From Vulcanimicrobiota bacterium (GTDB lineage Bacteria; Vulcanimicrobiota; Xenobia; Xenobiales; JADMJV01): a stretch of 64,000 bases of DNA. The DNA is taken from NCBI GenBank assembly GCA_017307785.1, contig JAFKGI010000006.1, positions 124,001 to 188,000 on the forward strand, written 5' to 3'. The notes beneath the pieces are model-generated. The model made no database searches, had not been told where the DNA came from, and worked only from the letters and a program-made list of their open reading frames with translations. Shown piece after piece: positions 43,031 to 52,274 of the stretch (the stretch's first letter is position 1; the number at the start of each line of letters is the position of its first letter). The position numbers and the translations under genes are program-made.

Positions 43031-44485
43031 ATGGCGGGCCCGATTACGAACTTCAACCTGATTGCCTCGCAGGTCCAGGCGGGACTTAATGCCGGCAAGC
43101 CGCTTCCGGCTCCCCCCTCCGGTGGAAGCCCGCCCCCCGTCAGTGACTCTTTCGTGCCGGGCGGCTACCCGGGTGTGCCCGCCTGGCAGCCCATGCCCGG
43201 CTTTACGCCGATCAACTTCCCTGTGCCCAACTGGCAACCCCCGGCAGTCGGCGCTCAGCCGGTGGCCGAAGGAACCGGGGACTACGCTGCTTTTCAGCCG
43301 CCCAGCACGCCGGCGTTCGGGACCGACTTCTATAAGCCGTCCAAGCTGGGCTACACCTATGGGGATGTGACCCAGGCGGGCTCCCTGGTGGTGGTCGATC
43401 AGTTTAATGCTCCTATGCCCAGCTTTGGCATCGGTGGTTTCGCCGGCCCCATCCGCATGGCTCACGGCCACCTGGTGCAGGAAAGCGCCAAAGGCGAAGG
43501 CTTCCAAGGCAATGTCGTTCCCTCGGAGCACACCGCCAAGTATCGACAGCAACAGTGGGACATCGACAAGTCGCTGAATGAACCGAATCTGCCCCGCGAA
43601 GAGTTTTTGAAGCGGCTCGAGCTGGCGGTGTCGGTCGACGGTATCGGCCTGGTGGACGCCATGACCGAGCGTCTGGAAGGCTTGAAAGAAGCCGGCATGC
43701 ACCATTCTGCCGTCAACCTGTCCTACGGAATGTCCCAGGCCGCCGTGCTGCAGGAGAGATACTCGGACGCGGCCACCGTTTGGAGAGGCTGGAGCCCTTT
43801 GCCGGGGTTCAACCAACCTCTGCTCGACAACTACGCCCGCGCCTTCGACCTGGACTCGGCCAAGCTCAGCAGCCAGGACCCCGCCATTCACGGCCCGGAG
43901 CGGCACAAGTTTCAGCAGGCACTGTCCGACCAGATCGGTTCGATCATGGACAACAACGAGACCTTGAAAGAATCCAAGTCCCTCTTCGCGGCAGCCGTGC
44001 GGGACCTGGAAGCCAATCACAATTCGGTGGTGGTATCGGCCAGCAACGCCGGTCAGGTGCTGGAGCGGCTGGCTAAAGACGCCGGCTCCAGCAAGCCCAT
44101 CACGGTCGGTAAGAATTTCCATGATAACGTGCTGGCCACCCCGGAAACCACCGTGGTGGGGGCCACCGAGGGGTCGGGAGCCAGCGAAAGAGTCGCCCGC
44201 TACAGCAGCAACTACGAGGAAGTGGACATCTATGCCAACGGTGTGGCTCCGCTCCCCTCCTCCAGCGACCAGCCCGAGAACGCTCAGGGAACCTCTTTCG
44301 CGGCCCCCAAGGTGGCCCAGGCCATGGCCGAACTCCACAAGCTCTACCCGGAAAAAACCAGCGCCGAGATCGAAGACATGCTCAAAGAGCAGCTCTCCCA
44401 TCAGTTATTTAGCTACGACGGCAACGTCGACCGCCCGGTCCTCAATGACCACGCTGATTTCGGAATGTTGAGTCGTTACACTTAA
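43031..44485 (+). CDS. Subtilisin-like (S8) serine peptidase without Sec signal
   Basis: 484 residues. Residues 1-100 are Pro/Gly-rich low complexity (APPSGGSPPPVSDSFVPGG) rather than a signal or normal propeptide. The catalytic set is visible but in divergent contexts: D123 in SLVVVDQFNAP, H145 in MAHGHLVQ, Asn in VVSASNAGQ, and S422 in GTSFAAPKVAQ. An insert of about 90 residues between the His and Asn regions is helical. It should cleave peptides, perhaps after delivery to another cell. No ribosome site; leaderless start likely. The M14 gene follows 113 bp later. Confidence 0.83.
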   Translation: MAGPITNFNLIASQVQAGLNAGKPLPAPPSGGSPPPVSDSFVPGGYPGVPAWQPMPGFTPINFPVPNWQPPAVGAQPVAEGTGDYAAFQPPSTPAFGTDFYKPSKLGYTYGDVTQAGSLVVVDQFNAPMPSFGIGGFAGPIRMAHGHLVQESAKGEGFQGNVVPSEHTAKYRQQQWDIDKSLNEPNLPREEFLKRLELAVSVDGIGLVDAMTERLEGLKEAGMHHSAVNLSYGMSQAAVLQERYSDAATVWRGWSPLPGFNQPLLDNYARAFDLDSAKLSSQDPAIHGPERHKFQQALSDQIGSIMDNNETLKESKSLFAAAVRDLEANHNSVVVSASNAGQVLERLAKDAGSSKPITVGKNFHDNVLATPETTVVGATEGSGASERVARYSSNYEEVDIYANGVAPLPSSSDQPENAQGTSFAAPKVAQAMAELHKLYPEKTSAEIEDMLKEQLSHQLFSYDGNVDRPVLNDHADFGMLSRYT

Positions 44486-44598
44486 GCAAACCTGAAACTG
44501 GCGTGGGATTCATAGCTCTGTAACATGCCGACCCCCTTGTCTCCTTTACTCTGTTGTCAGAGACCAAGCACACACACAGGCAAGAGGAGAACAATCCC

Positions 44599-45873
44599 GT
44601 GCAAGTTACCCCGCAGCAAAACTTCCGTTTGTCGGTTGACAACAAAGGACTCCAGGTCCACGCCGACAAGGCCGAAATCGCCAAACAGATCGACACCAAC
44701 GGCGATGGCCAGCTGAGCACCCAAGAGATCAACGATTATCTCGACCATCAGTCGGACGCCGGCCTGCACAGCTGCGGCAGCCACCACGCCGCCCAATTCG
44801 ACGTCGACGCGGACGACACCAACGCGGACCGCGCCCGCGAATTCAGCTTCTCGCTGGCCCAGGTTCCCAATCCCGACCGCGCCGGCTACCACAGCTTCGA
44901 TCAGGCCATCGCCGAAATGGACAAGCTAGCTCAGGCCAACCCTGAGTATGTGCAGCGCCAAGTCCTGTGCACCACCGCTGAAGGCCGTGAAGTGGTCGCT
45001 TACAAATTGAGTGAGGGCGCCCAGGGCGACACCTCCAACAAAACCGGCGTCGTCATCACCGGTTGCCACCACGCCCGCGAATGGGCCACCGTGGAAGCTC
45101 CCCTGACGCTGGCCCACGACTTGCTCGACGGCCTGGCCGATGACCCGGCCAAGCAGGCTCGCCTGAAGGACTCCGAGATCTGGATCGTCCCCTGCGTCAA
45201 TCCGGACGGTTACGAGTATTCCCGCAGCCGCGACAATATGTGGCGCAAGAATCGCCGTCCGCTGGAAGTGGACCAGCTGGGTAACCCCACCAAGGCCATC
45301 GGCGTCGACCTGAATCGCAACTATTGGGACTTCAAGCCCGAGCACGAGAAAATCTTCCGCCCCGAAGGCGACAAGCCCGGCGTGACCGGCGACGACTTCT
45401 CGGCCACCAGCGACAACCCGCGCAGCGAAGTCTACCGCGGTCCGTCGGGCGGCTCCGAAGTGGAGACCAAGGCGATGATCGACCTGCAGATCAACCGCCC
45501 CAACATCAAGGGCTGCATCGACTACCACAGCTACGGCAACGACATCTTCTACCCGTGGGATCACACCGCCCAGCCCGGGCCGAACCTGGATCTCTACAAC
45601 AAGCTCAAGCCCAAACTGGAAGACGCCACCGGCGGCTGGGCCGTGTCCCAGGGCTCGGACCTCTACCTGAACAGCGGCGACTCCACCGACACCCAGGGCG
45701 CCAACGGCATCCTCGGCCTCACCTTCGAGATGGGCAAAAGCTTCCAGCCCCGCCCCTCGCAGCTGCCCGAGATCACGGCCAAGGCCAGCGCCGCCACCCG
45801 CACCTTCATCGATGAAGTCATCAACATGGACAAAGCCGGACTCATCGTCCGCGGCTCGATTACGCCCAACTAG
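44599..45873 (+). CDS. M14 zinc carboxypeptidase with N-terminal EF-hand
   Basis: 424 residues. GTG 44599 is chosen because GAGGAG (44584-44589) precedes it by nine bases; the product then begins MQVTPQQNF, like the other MQ-start enzymes. An EF-hand loop at 32-43 (DTNGDGQLSTQE) precedes the peptidase. The M14 domain has GCHHAREWA (Zn ligands H158, E161), a later DYHSYGN His, and catalytic Glu in LTFEMGKS. It should remove C-terminal residues, probably with Ca-dependent stability. No Sec signal. Confidence 0.87.
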   Translation: MQVTPQQNFRLSVDNKGLQVHADKAEIAKQIDTNGDGQLSTQEINDYLDHQSDAGLHSCGSHHAAQFDVDADDTNADRAREFSFSLAQVPNPDRAGYHSFDQAIAEMDKLAQANPEYVQRQVLCTTAEGREVVAYKLSEGAQGDTSNKTGVVITGCHHAREWATVEAPLTLAHDLLDGLADDPAKQARLKDSEIWIVPCVNPDGYEYSRSRDNMWRKNRRPLEVDQLGNPTKAIGVDLNRNYWDFKPEHEKIFRPEGDKPGVTGDDFSATSDNPRSEVYRGPSGGSEVETKAMIDLQINRPNIKGCIDYHSYGNDIFYPWDHTAQPGPNLDLYNKLKPKLEDATGGWAVSQGSDLYLNSGDSTDTQGANGILGLTFEMGKSFQPRPSQLPEITAKASAATRTFIDEVINMDKAGLIVRGSITPN

Positions 45874-45880
45874 CTCCTTC

Positions 45881-46272
45881 GGGGAGAGGGGGAGGATTTG
45901 GAGAGAGGGAGAGGCCAGAGTGCCGCTCCCTCTCTTTGCTTTGGGGGGGTTGGCGCGGGCGCCAGGACCGCGAATGCCGGCGTGAGGACGGGGCGCCTCT
46001 GGGGGCGCTGGGCGCGGGCGCCAGGACCGCAAACGCCGGCGTGAGGACCGCGCGCCTCTGGGGCGTTGGGCGCGGGCGCCAGGACCGCAAACGCAGGCGT
46101 GAGGACCGCGCGCCTCTGGGGCGTTGGGCGCGGGCGCCAGGACCGCGAACGCAGGCGTGAGGACCGCGCGCCTCTGGGGGTTGGCGCGGGCGCCAGGACC
46201 GCGAATGCCGGCGTGAGGACCGCGCGCCCTCTGGGGACTGCGGGTCCCTCTCCACCTCCCCCTCTCTCCACA
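45881..46272. repeat. GA-rich inverted-end element carrying a 58-bp tandem array
   Basis: The gap 45874-46355 is this element. Left end (45881-45913) has GGGGAGAGGGGGAGGATTTG and continues GGAGAGAGGGAG; right end (about 46244-46272) is the imperfect inverse CCCTCTCCACCTCCCCCTCT. The ends match the short copy at 7318-7365. The interior (45952-46240) is the tandem array listed separately. ORFs across it on both strands are artefacts of the repeat. Confidence 0.6.
45952..46240. repeat. Five tandem 56-59 bp repeats
   Basis: Unit starts at 45952, 46011, 46069, 46127 and 46183, core GGCGCGGGCGCCAGGACCGC, then GGCGTGAGGAC and CGCGCGCC. Each unit contains palindromic halves, so the region can fold strongly. 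There are no variable spacers, so it is a minisatellite, not CRISPR. Confidence 0.75.
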
Positions 46273-46355
46273 AGGGCTAGAATTTTTTTAAACTAATAAG
46301 CAAGAAATGCAGGCGGGTCGCGAAGAGGCGGCTCAACGACCCGGAGGATCACCAA

Positions 46356-47564
46356 ATGGAGCCTGCCAAAAAGAGACAGCCGGCGCAAGGCCGGTCCAAC
46401 CCTAAACCCCGTCGCCGACCGGCACCTACCGCCGATCAGCAGCTGCTGGATTTCCTGGCGCCCTGGGTGCCGATCTGGGTAGACCTGGGTTCCTTAAGCG
46501 AACCGGAAGTGCGTGACCTCGCCTTCCAGGGCTTCGCCTCACTGATCGGCGACGACATCAGCCTGGCCGAGAGCTTCGCCTGGCAGATGCAGCGCTGCTA
46601 TCCGAATCAGCCGGAGACTCTCTTCGCCTGGGCCTCGATTCACATGCTGGGCGGCCGCGAGGCCCTCGCCTATCGCCTGTTCAGTCAGGTTCCCATCTCC
46701 CACAAGTTGGGAGCGGCGGCTCGCGACTCGGCCCGCGACCTGCACTTTCGCCTGTCGCAGGAGTGGGAATGTCAGGCCGCTTCGCAGGAAGCCCAATTTC
46801 ACATGGCGCGTGGCGCCCTGGCTCGCGCCGAAGAGTGCGCGCGCGAGGTACTCAAGAAATGGCCGGATGATCTCACGGCTCGGGTCGACCTGAGCACCAT
46901 CCTCTTCCACGCTGGACAGCGTCAGGAGATGATCGAATTGTGCCGTCAGGTGGCGGGCGAACATCCCGACCACTTCTCGGCGGTGGCCAACCTGTTCACC
47001 TTCCTTTACCTGACGGGTCAGATCGAAGAAGCCCTGCCCTACGGTCAGCGGTTGCGCGCCTGGAAAGGTGACTTCAGTCTGCAGAAGGCGGCCGAATGCG
47101 CCGCCTTGCAGGGCGACGACCGTGCCGTGCTCGAGTTCTTCCGCCAGGCCGTGGAAGCGGGACGCGAAACCCCCCTGCTCTATCATCTGGCCGCGGTCGC
47201 TCAGGCCCGCAAGAATCAATGGCGGGTGGCCATCGACCACTGGCAGACGGCTCTGGAGCTGAACCCGGACCTGGAAGTGGCCCAAGAGAATCTGCTCAAC
47301 GCCGGGCGGCCCAAGAACCGCCGCCATTCTCCCTGGCCTTTCCCGCTGGAGATGTGGGTTTCCAAGCAGCAGCTGGAAGACCAGGAAGACTTGAGCGCGC
47401 TGCTGCCGATGCTGCTCGACCGCGGCGATCCGCAGGCCACCGAACTGGCAGCCGGCATTCTGCTGCGCGAACGCACGCCCGCCAACCAGACCTTAGCCCG
47501 CCACTTCCTGGCCAGCCAACGCGGCACCGCTCGCCTGCGCGAGGTCATCGCCAGTTGCCTCTAA
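46356..47564 (+). CDS. TPR-repeat protein
   Basis: 402 residues. A basic Pro/Arg N-terminus (to about 27) is followed by helical repeats: ALARAEECAREVLKKWPDDLTAR, AGEHPDHFSAVANLFTFLYLTGQIEEALPYG, ALQGDDRAVLEFFRQAV, WRVAIDHWQTALELNPDLEVAQ match the TPR pattern. It resembles bacterial scaffold proteins. No ligand can be named. The next gene starts with TTG inside its last codons. Confidence 0.78.
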   Translation: MEPAKKRQPAQGRSNPKPRRRPAPTADQQLLDFLAPWVPIWVDLGSLSEPEVRDLAFQGFASLIGDDISLAESFAWQMQRCYPNQPETLFAWASIHMLGGREALAYRLFSQVPISHKLGAAARDSARDLHFRLSQEWECQAASQEAQFHMARGALARAEECAREVLKKWPDDLTARVDLSTILFHAGQRQEMIELCRQVAGEHPDHFSAVANLFTFLYLTGQIEEALPYGQRLRAWKGDFSLQKAAECAALQGDDRAVLEFFRQAVEAGRETPLLYHLAAVAQARKNQWRVAIDHWQTALELNPDLEVAQENLLNAGRPKNRRHSPWPFPLEMWVSKQQLEDQEDLSALLPMLLDRGDPQATELAAGILLRERTPANQTLARHFLASQRGTARLREVIASCL

Positions 47565-47932
47565 AGGCTCTGACCCTGGGGCTATTGTTGGGCGGCCTGG
47601 CTCTGGCGGCCGACGACTTTCCCGATCGTCTTCAGGGCAAGTGGGCCATGGCGGAAGCCGGCCAGCCCGACCGGGAACTGGAAGGCCGTTGGCAAGGCGA
47701 GGTTCTGGTGCTGAGCGGAGGAGGCGAGACCTTCCGCTTCGGACGCGACGGCTCGGGCGAACACAACGGGGTCCAGGCCAAAGGCCTGAAAGAGGGCGAA
47801 TACTGGTTGTTCGATTTCGGCGGCACCCGCTATAGCTTCATCGGCCAGGACAACAAGCAGGCCATTCAGGTCGATACCCACGCCCAGGGCTACTGGGAGC
47901 CCAAAAGCACGATTTTTCTCTACCGTAGGTGA
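47555..47932 (+). CDS. Small secreted protein, lipocalin-like or beta-barrel fold
   Basis: 125 residues from TTG 47555, overlapping the TPR gene by 10 bases. A Sec signal (MPLKALTLGLLLGGLALA) precedes a small beta domain: DRLQGKWAMAEAGQPDRELEGRW, ETFRFGRDGSGEHN, TRYSFIGQDNKQAIQVD, typical of the short TIGR03067/lipocalin-like domain proteins that share the LxGxW start. Function unknown. It converges on the efflux operon 6 bp away. Confidence 0.68.
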   Translation: MPLKALTLGLLLGGLALAADDFPDRLQGKWAMAEAGQPDRELEGRWQGEVLVLSGGGETFRFGRDGSGEHNGVQAKGLKEGEYWLFDFGGTRYSFIGQDNKQAIQVDTHAQGYWEPKSTIFLYRR

Positions 47933-47938
47933 AGCACC

Positions 47939-49636
47939 TCAGTGGACGCCGGCGGGCCCGGCTTTGCCGCTGGGCTTGTCGAGAAGAAACACCAGCGGGG
48001 CGCAGCCGAGGCAGACCCAGCTCATCAAGGTGTAGGCGTCGACGTAGGAAAGCATGTTGGCCTGCTGGGTCACGGTGCCGGCCAGGGCGGCCAGCCATCC
48101 CTGGTCCCCGACGGCCGACTGCATAGCCGGCTGAACCTTGGCCTGCCATTGGGCCAACTGCTCGCTGTAGATGGTGGTGTGCTCGGTCAGGCGGCTCTGA
48201 TGAAATTGGGTGCCGCGGCTCAAAAGCGTGGTCGACATGGCAATCCCCACGCCGCCGCCCAGGTTGCGCATCAGATTGAAGACGCCGGAAGCGGTGGAAA
48301 TCTTGCTGGCGGGCAGCTTGTCGTTGGCGATGGTGGCCAGGGGCACGAAGACCAGGCCCATCCCGATGCCGGCCAGGATATTGGGAAAGACCACCTGATC
48401 CACGCCGGTATGCATGTTCAGTTCGCCCAGCAAATGGTTGCTCAGCGAAAGCACGCAGAAGCCGATGCACACGAAGATGCGGCCGTCGAAGCGGGCCAGC
48501 AGCGCGCCGACCATCATCATACTGGCCATGGCGCCGGCGCCGCGTGGGGCCACCGCCAGTCCGGCGTCGAAAGCGGGGTAACCCCGAAGTTGCTGTAGGA
48601 ACAGCGGACCCAGCGTCAGCGTACCATAGAGCACGCCGCCCACCATCGTAATCAGCAGGGTGCTGATGGCGAAATTGCGGTCCTGGAAGACACTCAGGTC
48701 CACGATGGGATTCTTGCGGGTAAATTCCCAGACCACGAAGACAATCAGGAAAATCACGAAGAGAGCGGCCAGGGCCTGGATGAAAGTGGACTGGAACCAG
48801 TCTTCCAACTGGCCCTTGTCCAGCATGACCTGGAGCGAGGCCACCCAGATGACCAAGAAGAAGAAGCCGGCCAGATCAGCCCTGGCGGACTTACTCTGGC
48901 GCAAATAGGGCGGGTCTTCAAGGATGGTCCAAACCAGGAACGAGGCCAGAATGCCGACCGGCAGGTTGATATAAAAAGTCCAGCGCCAGCTGTAGTTGTC
49001 GGTCAGCCAGCCCCCCACGATCGGCCCCAGAATCGGGGCCACCACGATGCCCATTCCGTAAAAAGCCATGGCCTGGCCACGCTTCTCGGGGGGAAAACTC
49101 TCGAACAAGATGGCCTGGGCGGTGGGCTGCATGGCGCCGCCGCCGAGACCTTGCAGAATTCGAAAGAGAATTAGCTGATTCAAGCTGATAGCGGCGCCCG
49201 AAAGCACCGAGGCCAGCGTAAAAATCGCGATACAGACCAGCAGAAAATTCTTGCGACCAAAGGTGGAGCTGATCCATCCGGTCAGCGGCAACACGATGGC
49301 GTTGGAAACCAGGTAACTGGTCACCATCCAGGTGGACTCTTCGGTCGTGGCCGCCAGGCTGCCACCGATGTGAGGCAGAGCCACGTTGGAAATCGAGGTA
49401 TCCAGCACTTCCATAAAGGTTGCGCTCATCACCGCGATGGCGATGATCCAGGGATTCCACTTGGGCTTCCAGACCGGAGCGGTCTCGGTCGAAGGCCGAC
49501 CGCGTTTTGGCCTGTCGGAAGCTCCCCCCGAGAAGCCCTCGGGGTGATCCGAGGAGAGAGATAGCGAGCGCTTACCGCGCTTGGAATCATCCTCCGAGCT
49601 GAGAGCCAGCTCGGGAGACTCGTCCTCGGAGCTCAT
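47939..49636 (-). CDS. DHA2-family MFS efflux pump (EmrB/QacA-like)
   Basis: 565 residues with about 14 membrane helices. Signature elements: EVLDTSISNVALPHI in helix 1, LTGWISSTFGRKNFL, RILQGLGGGAMQP (motif C region) and GWLTDNYSWRWTFYINLPVG. The N-terminal 57 residues are an extra hydrophilic, Ser/Glu/Lys-rich stretch, longer than in EmrB. It should export drugs across the inner membrane with the HlyD and TolC-like proteins of the same operon. Start overlaps the previous stop (ATGA). Confidence 0.92.
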   Translation of the reverse strand: MSSEDESPELALSSEDDSKRGKRSLSLSSDHPEGFSGGASDRPKRGRPSTETAPVWKPKWNPWIIAIAVMSATFMEVLDTSISNVALPHIGGSLAATTEESTWMVTSYLVSNAIVLPLTGWISSTFGRKNFLLVCIAIFTLASVLSGAAISLNQLILFRILQGLGGGAMQPTAQAILFESFPPEKRGQAMAFYGMGIVVAPILGPIVGGWLTDNYSWRWTFYINLPVGILASFLVWTILEDPPYLRQSKSARADLAGFFFLVIWVASLQVMLDKGQLEDWFQSTFIQALAALFVIFLIVFVVWEFTRKNPIVDLSVFQDRNFAISTLLITMVGGVLYGTLTLGPLFLQQLRGYPAFDAGLAVAPRGAGAMASMMMVGALLARFDGRIFVCIGFCVLSLSNHLLGELNMHTGVDQVVFPNILAGIGMGLVFVPLATIANDKLPASKISTASGVFNLMRNLGGGVGIAMSTTLLSRGTQFHQSRLTEHTTIYSEQLAQWQAKVQPAMQSAVGDQGWLAALAGTVTQQANMLSYVDAYTLMSWVCLGCAPLVFLLDKPSGKAGPAGVH

Positions 49637-50925
49637 TGCTTAATGAGAACGCGGCTCACCACGCTCATGCCGGGCACCAGGGGGGTTTCCTTCGAGGGTT
49701 GATCGTCCAGCACCAGTTTGACCGGAATGCGCTGAACCACTTTGACGAAGCTGCCCGAGGCGTTCTCGGGGGGCAGCAGCGAGAAGCGGGAGCCGGTACC
49801 GGCCTGGATGCTGTCCACGTGGGCGTGGAAAATCTTTCCGGGGTAGGTGTCCACGTCAACTTCCACCTTCATACCCGGACGCACGTGCTCCATCTGGGTT
49901 TCCTTGTAGTTGGCCAGCACCCAGATGTCCGGGTCGACCATGGCCATCAGTGGCGAACCTTTTTGCACATAGGCGCCCATCTGGGCCGAACGTTTGCTCA
50001 CGATACCGTCGCGCTGAGCGCGGACGGTGGCGCGCTCCACGTCTTTCTTGGCCAGAGTGACGTCCACCTGAGCGCGGTCGACGTCGGCCTGGGCCACTTT
50101 GACCTGGGCCATGGCCACCGCGATCTTGTTAGGGGCGGCCTGCGCGCTGGCCAGTCGAGAGTTGGCCTGACCCACGCGAGAACGAGCTTCATCGACCTGG
50201 GCCTGGCTGGTGGAGATGGCTTCCGAGGCCTGTCCGATCGAGGCGTTGGCCTCGCCGACTTGAGAGAAAGAGGCCTGCACCTGGCGCTGAGCTGCTTCCA
50301 CACGGGCCTGGGCCTGGCGATTCTGGGTCTCGATCGCTTCCAGTTGCTGGCGCGAAATTTCATCCTTGGAGTAGAGAGCGCGGTAGCGCAGCGCGTCGTT
50401 CTGCAGGCGCTTCCACTCGGCTTGAGCCACGTCCACTTCGGTGCGCATCTTGCCCAGGTTAGCCAGAGTGGTGCGCTTGGCGGCCAGTGCCTGCTGATAG
50501 CGCTGCTGTGCCTGACCGACGTTGGAGGTAGCGGTATCCACGCCGGCCTGAGCTACCTGCACGCCGGAAACTTCTTCGCTGACGGAGGATTCGGCCTGAA
50601 CCCGGGTCAACTCATAATCGGCGCGAGCGGCCAGGGCTTTTTGCTCGGCGGAACGCAGAGTGCGCTCGGCCTGGGCCAGTTTGGAGTCGTAATCGGTGCT
50701 CTCGATGCGCACCAGCAGGTCGCCTTTTTTCACCCTCTGGTTATCCTTGACGGCCACTTCGGTGATGCGTCCCGGCACTTCGGCCGAAATCGTGATCACG
50801 TCGCCTTCGACATAAGCGTCATCGGTCGAAACCGACTGTTTGCTTTTCTGCCAGAAGTGATAGCCTAGACCGGCCACCAGCAAGACCACCACCAGCAAGA
50901 TCCCCCAGGTCAACCCCTTCTTCAC
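49633..50925 (-). CDS. HlyD/EmrA-type membrane fusion protein
   Basis: 430 residues from GTG overlapping the TolC-like stop (GTGA). One membrane helix at 5-22, a barrel-sandwich half DDAYVEGDVITISAEVPGRI, then a coiled-coil of unusual length (about 85-290, full of Gln/Ala heptads), the second half RAQRDGIVSKRSAQMGAYVQKGSPLMAMV and a beta-barrel. It bridges the inner pump and the outer-membrane channel. The long hairpin suits a wide periplasm. Confidence 0.92.
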   Translation of the reverse strand: MKKGLTWGILLVVVLLVAGLGYHFWQKSKQSVSTDDAYVEGDVITISAEVPGRITEVAVKDNQRVKKGDLLVRIESTDYDSKLAQAERTLRSAEQKALAARADYELTRVQAESSVSEEVSGVQVAQAGVDTATSNVGQAQQRYQQALAAKRTTLANLGKMRTEVDVAQAEWKRLQNDALRYRALYSKDEISRQQLEAIETQNRQAQARVEAAQRQVQASFSQVGEANASIGQASEAISTSQAQVDEARSRVGQANSRLASAQAAPNKIAVAMAQVKVAQADVDRAQVDVTLAKKDVERATVRAQRDGIVSKRSAQMGAYVQKGSPLMAMVDPDIWVLANYKETQMEHVRPGMKVEVDVDTYPGKIFHAHVDSIQAGTGSRFSLLPPENASGSFVKVVQRIPVKLVLDDQPSKETPLVPGMSVVSRVLIKQ

Positions 50926-52274
50926 GACTTGTTTCCTCCAATGATCAACTCCGGTTTGCCGATGCTGGCGGCCAGCTCGACTTGGGCCAATTGGTAAGCC
51001 ACCAGGGCCTGCACTTCGGCGTCGCGAGCTCGGGCCAACTTGGCCTGCGCATCCACCAGCTCCACGCTGGTGCCCAGTCCGGCCGCAAAACGGTCGGTGG
51101 CCATGGTCATTTCCTTCTGCGCCAGCACCAGTGAGGCGCGGGCGGTGACGATTTGCTGGCGAGCCAGCTGCAATTTCAGGAACGAAGAACGAACGTCTTG
51201 TTCCACCTGAATCTCCTGGTCCTGACGCTGCAGCTTGGACTGCTCCAACTGACTTTTGAGCACGTCCATTTTGGCGTCGCTGACTCCCCCATCAAAGATC
51301 GGCACCTGCAGGGTGAGGCCCACATTGTGGGTGCCGAAAACGTTCTGGGCGGGGGTGTTGCCGGCGAATCCGTAATCGGCCACGATGCCCATCTTGGGAG
51401 AGTCCTCCGCGTCAGCCGCCGAGATCTCTTTGTCCAACTGCTCCTCGCGCAAACGAGCCACTTTCAGCTCGATGCGATTGGCCAGGCCCTCCTGGGTGGC
51501 CGACTCGTTGGTCATGCCTTGCTCAACCGGCGGCAGGTCCGATTCGTCGGGCAAATACTGGGTAGCCAGCGGAGTGCCCATCAAGCGGGCCAGCTCCAGG
51601 TTGGCTCTGCGAACTTTGTCGTCCAGCGAGGCCTGGCGTAACTCCTGCTCGACCCGTTGGGCGTCGGCCCGCGTCACGTCGATGCCGGCGGCCACGCCCT
51701 GCTGCTTCTGGTGACGTGCCAACTCGAGGTTCTTATTGGTCAGCGCCAGGTCCGCCAGACCGGCCTGGCGGGCGTGACGGGCGCTCAGCAGGTTGACGTA
51801 GGCGGTGGCCGTCAGCAAGTCCACCTGCTGACGGGCCAACTCCAGTTCCTGTTCCGAAACCAGTTTGCCAACCTCGGCGGCCTTGATGCGCCAACGCTTG
51901 GCTGAATCCAGGAAGTTGTAGAGCACCTGGACACGCGCGTCAAAAGTATAAAAGGGCCCGACGAAGGCCGGAATGGGCAAATTGGAACCGGACAGTCCCT
52001 GCGAGGCCAGATTGATGGTGCGATTGTATTGATTGGCGTTGAAGGTGACGGTCGGGTTGATCTCCGCCCAGGCCTGAGCGGCGCGAGCCTCGCTCTCGCG
52101 GATTTTCTCTTTGTTGACGCGAGTTTTGATATGCGTCTCGAGGGCTCGTTCGATGGCCTGGCGCAGGTTCAGAGGCTCTTCGCTTCGGACCACCGAGGTG
52201 GCCGCCGGCGGAGCGTCGACCGGGGCGACCGGCTGAGCCGCGGCCGCTGCCTGCAGGCACAAAGCCAGGCTCAG
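50922..52274 (-). CDS. TolC-like outer-membrane efflux protein, non-canonical start
   Basis: 450 residues if started at CTG 52272-52274, which overlaps the MarR stop as CTGA. No ATG, GTG or TTG is available upstream in this frame (the long ORF there is a MarR shadow); a TTG a few codons on would cut the signal. The resulting signal SLALCLQAAAAAQ is short but plausible. The mature part has two OEP repeats: LRQAIERALETHIKTR ... and LANRIELKVARLREEQL ..., and the end ELAASIGKPELI. It should form the trimeric exit duct of the pump. Confidence 0.82.
   Translation of the reverse strand: MSLALCLQAAAAAQPVAPVDAPPAATSVVRSEEPLNLRQAIERALETHIKTRVNKEKIRESEARAAQAWAEINPTVTFNANQYNRTINLASQGLSGSNLPIPAFVGPFYTFDARVQVLYNFLDSAKRWRIKAAEVGKLVSEQELELARQQVDLLTATAYVNLLSARHARQAGLADLALTNKNLELARHQKQQGVAAGIDVTRADAQRVEQELRQASLDDKVRRANLELARLMGTPLATQYLPDESDLPPVEQGMTNESATQEGLANRIELKVARLREEQLDKEISAADAEDSPKMGIVADYGFAGNTPAQNVFGTHNVGLTLQVPIFDGGVSDAKMDVLKSQLEQSKLQRQDQEIQVEQDVRSSFLKLQLARQQIVTARASLVLAQKEMTMATDRFAAGLGTSVELVDAQAKLARARDAEVQALVAYQLAQVELAASIGKPELIIGGNKS

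Noticed and set aside
45952..46240. CRISPR array
   Set aside because: The units adjoin each other without unique spacers and are 56-59 bp; there are no cas genes.
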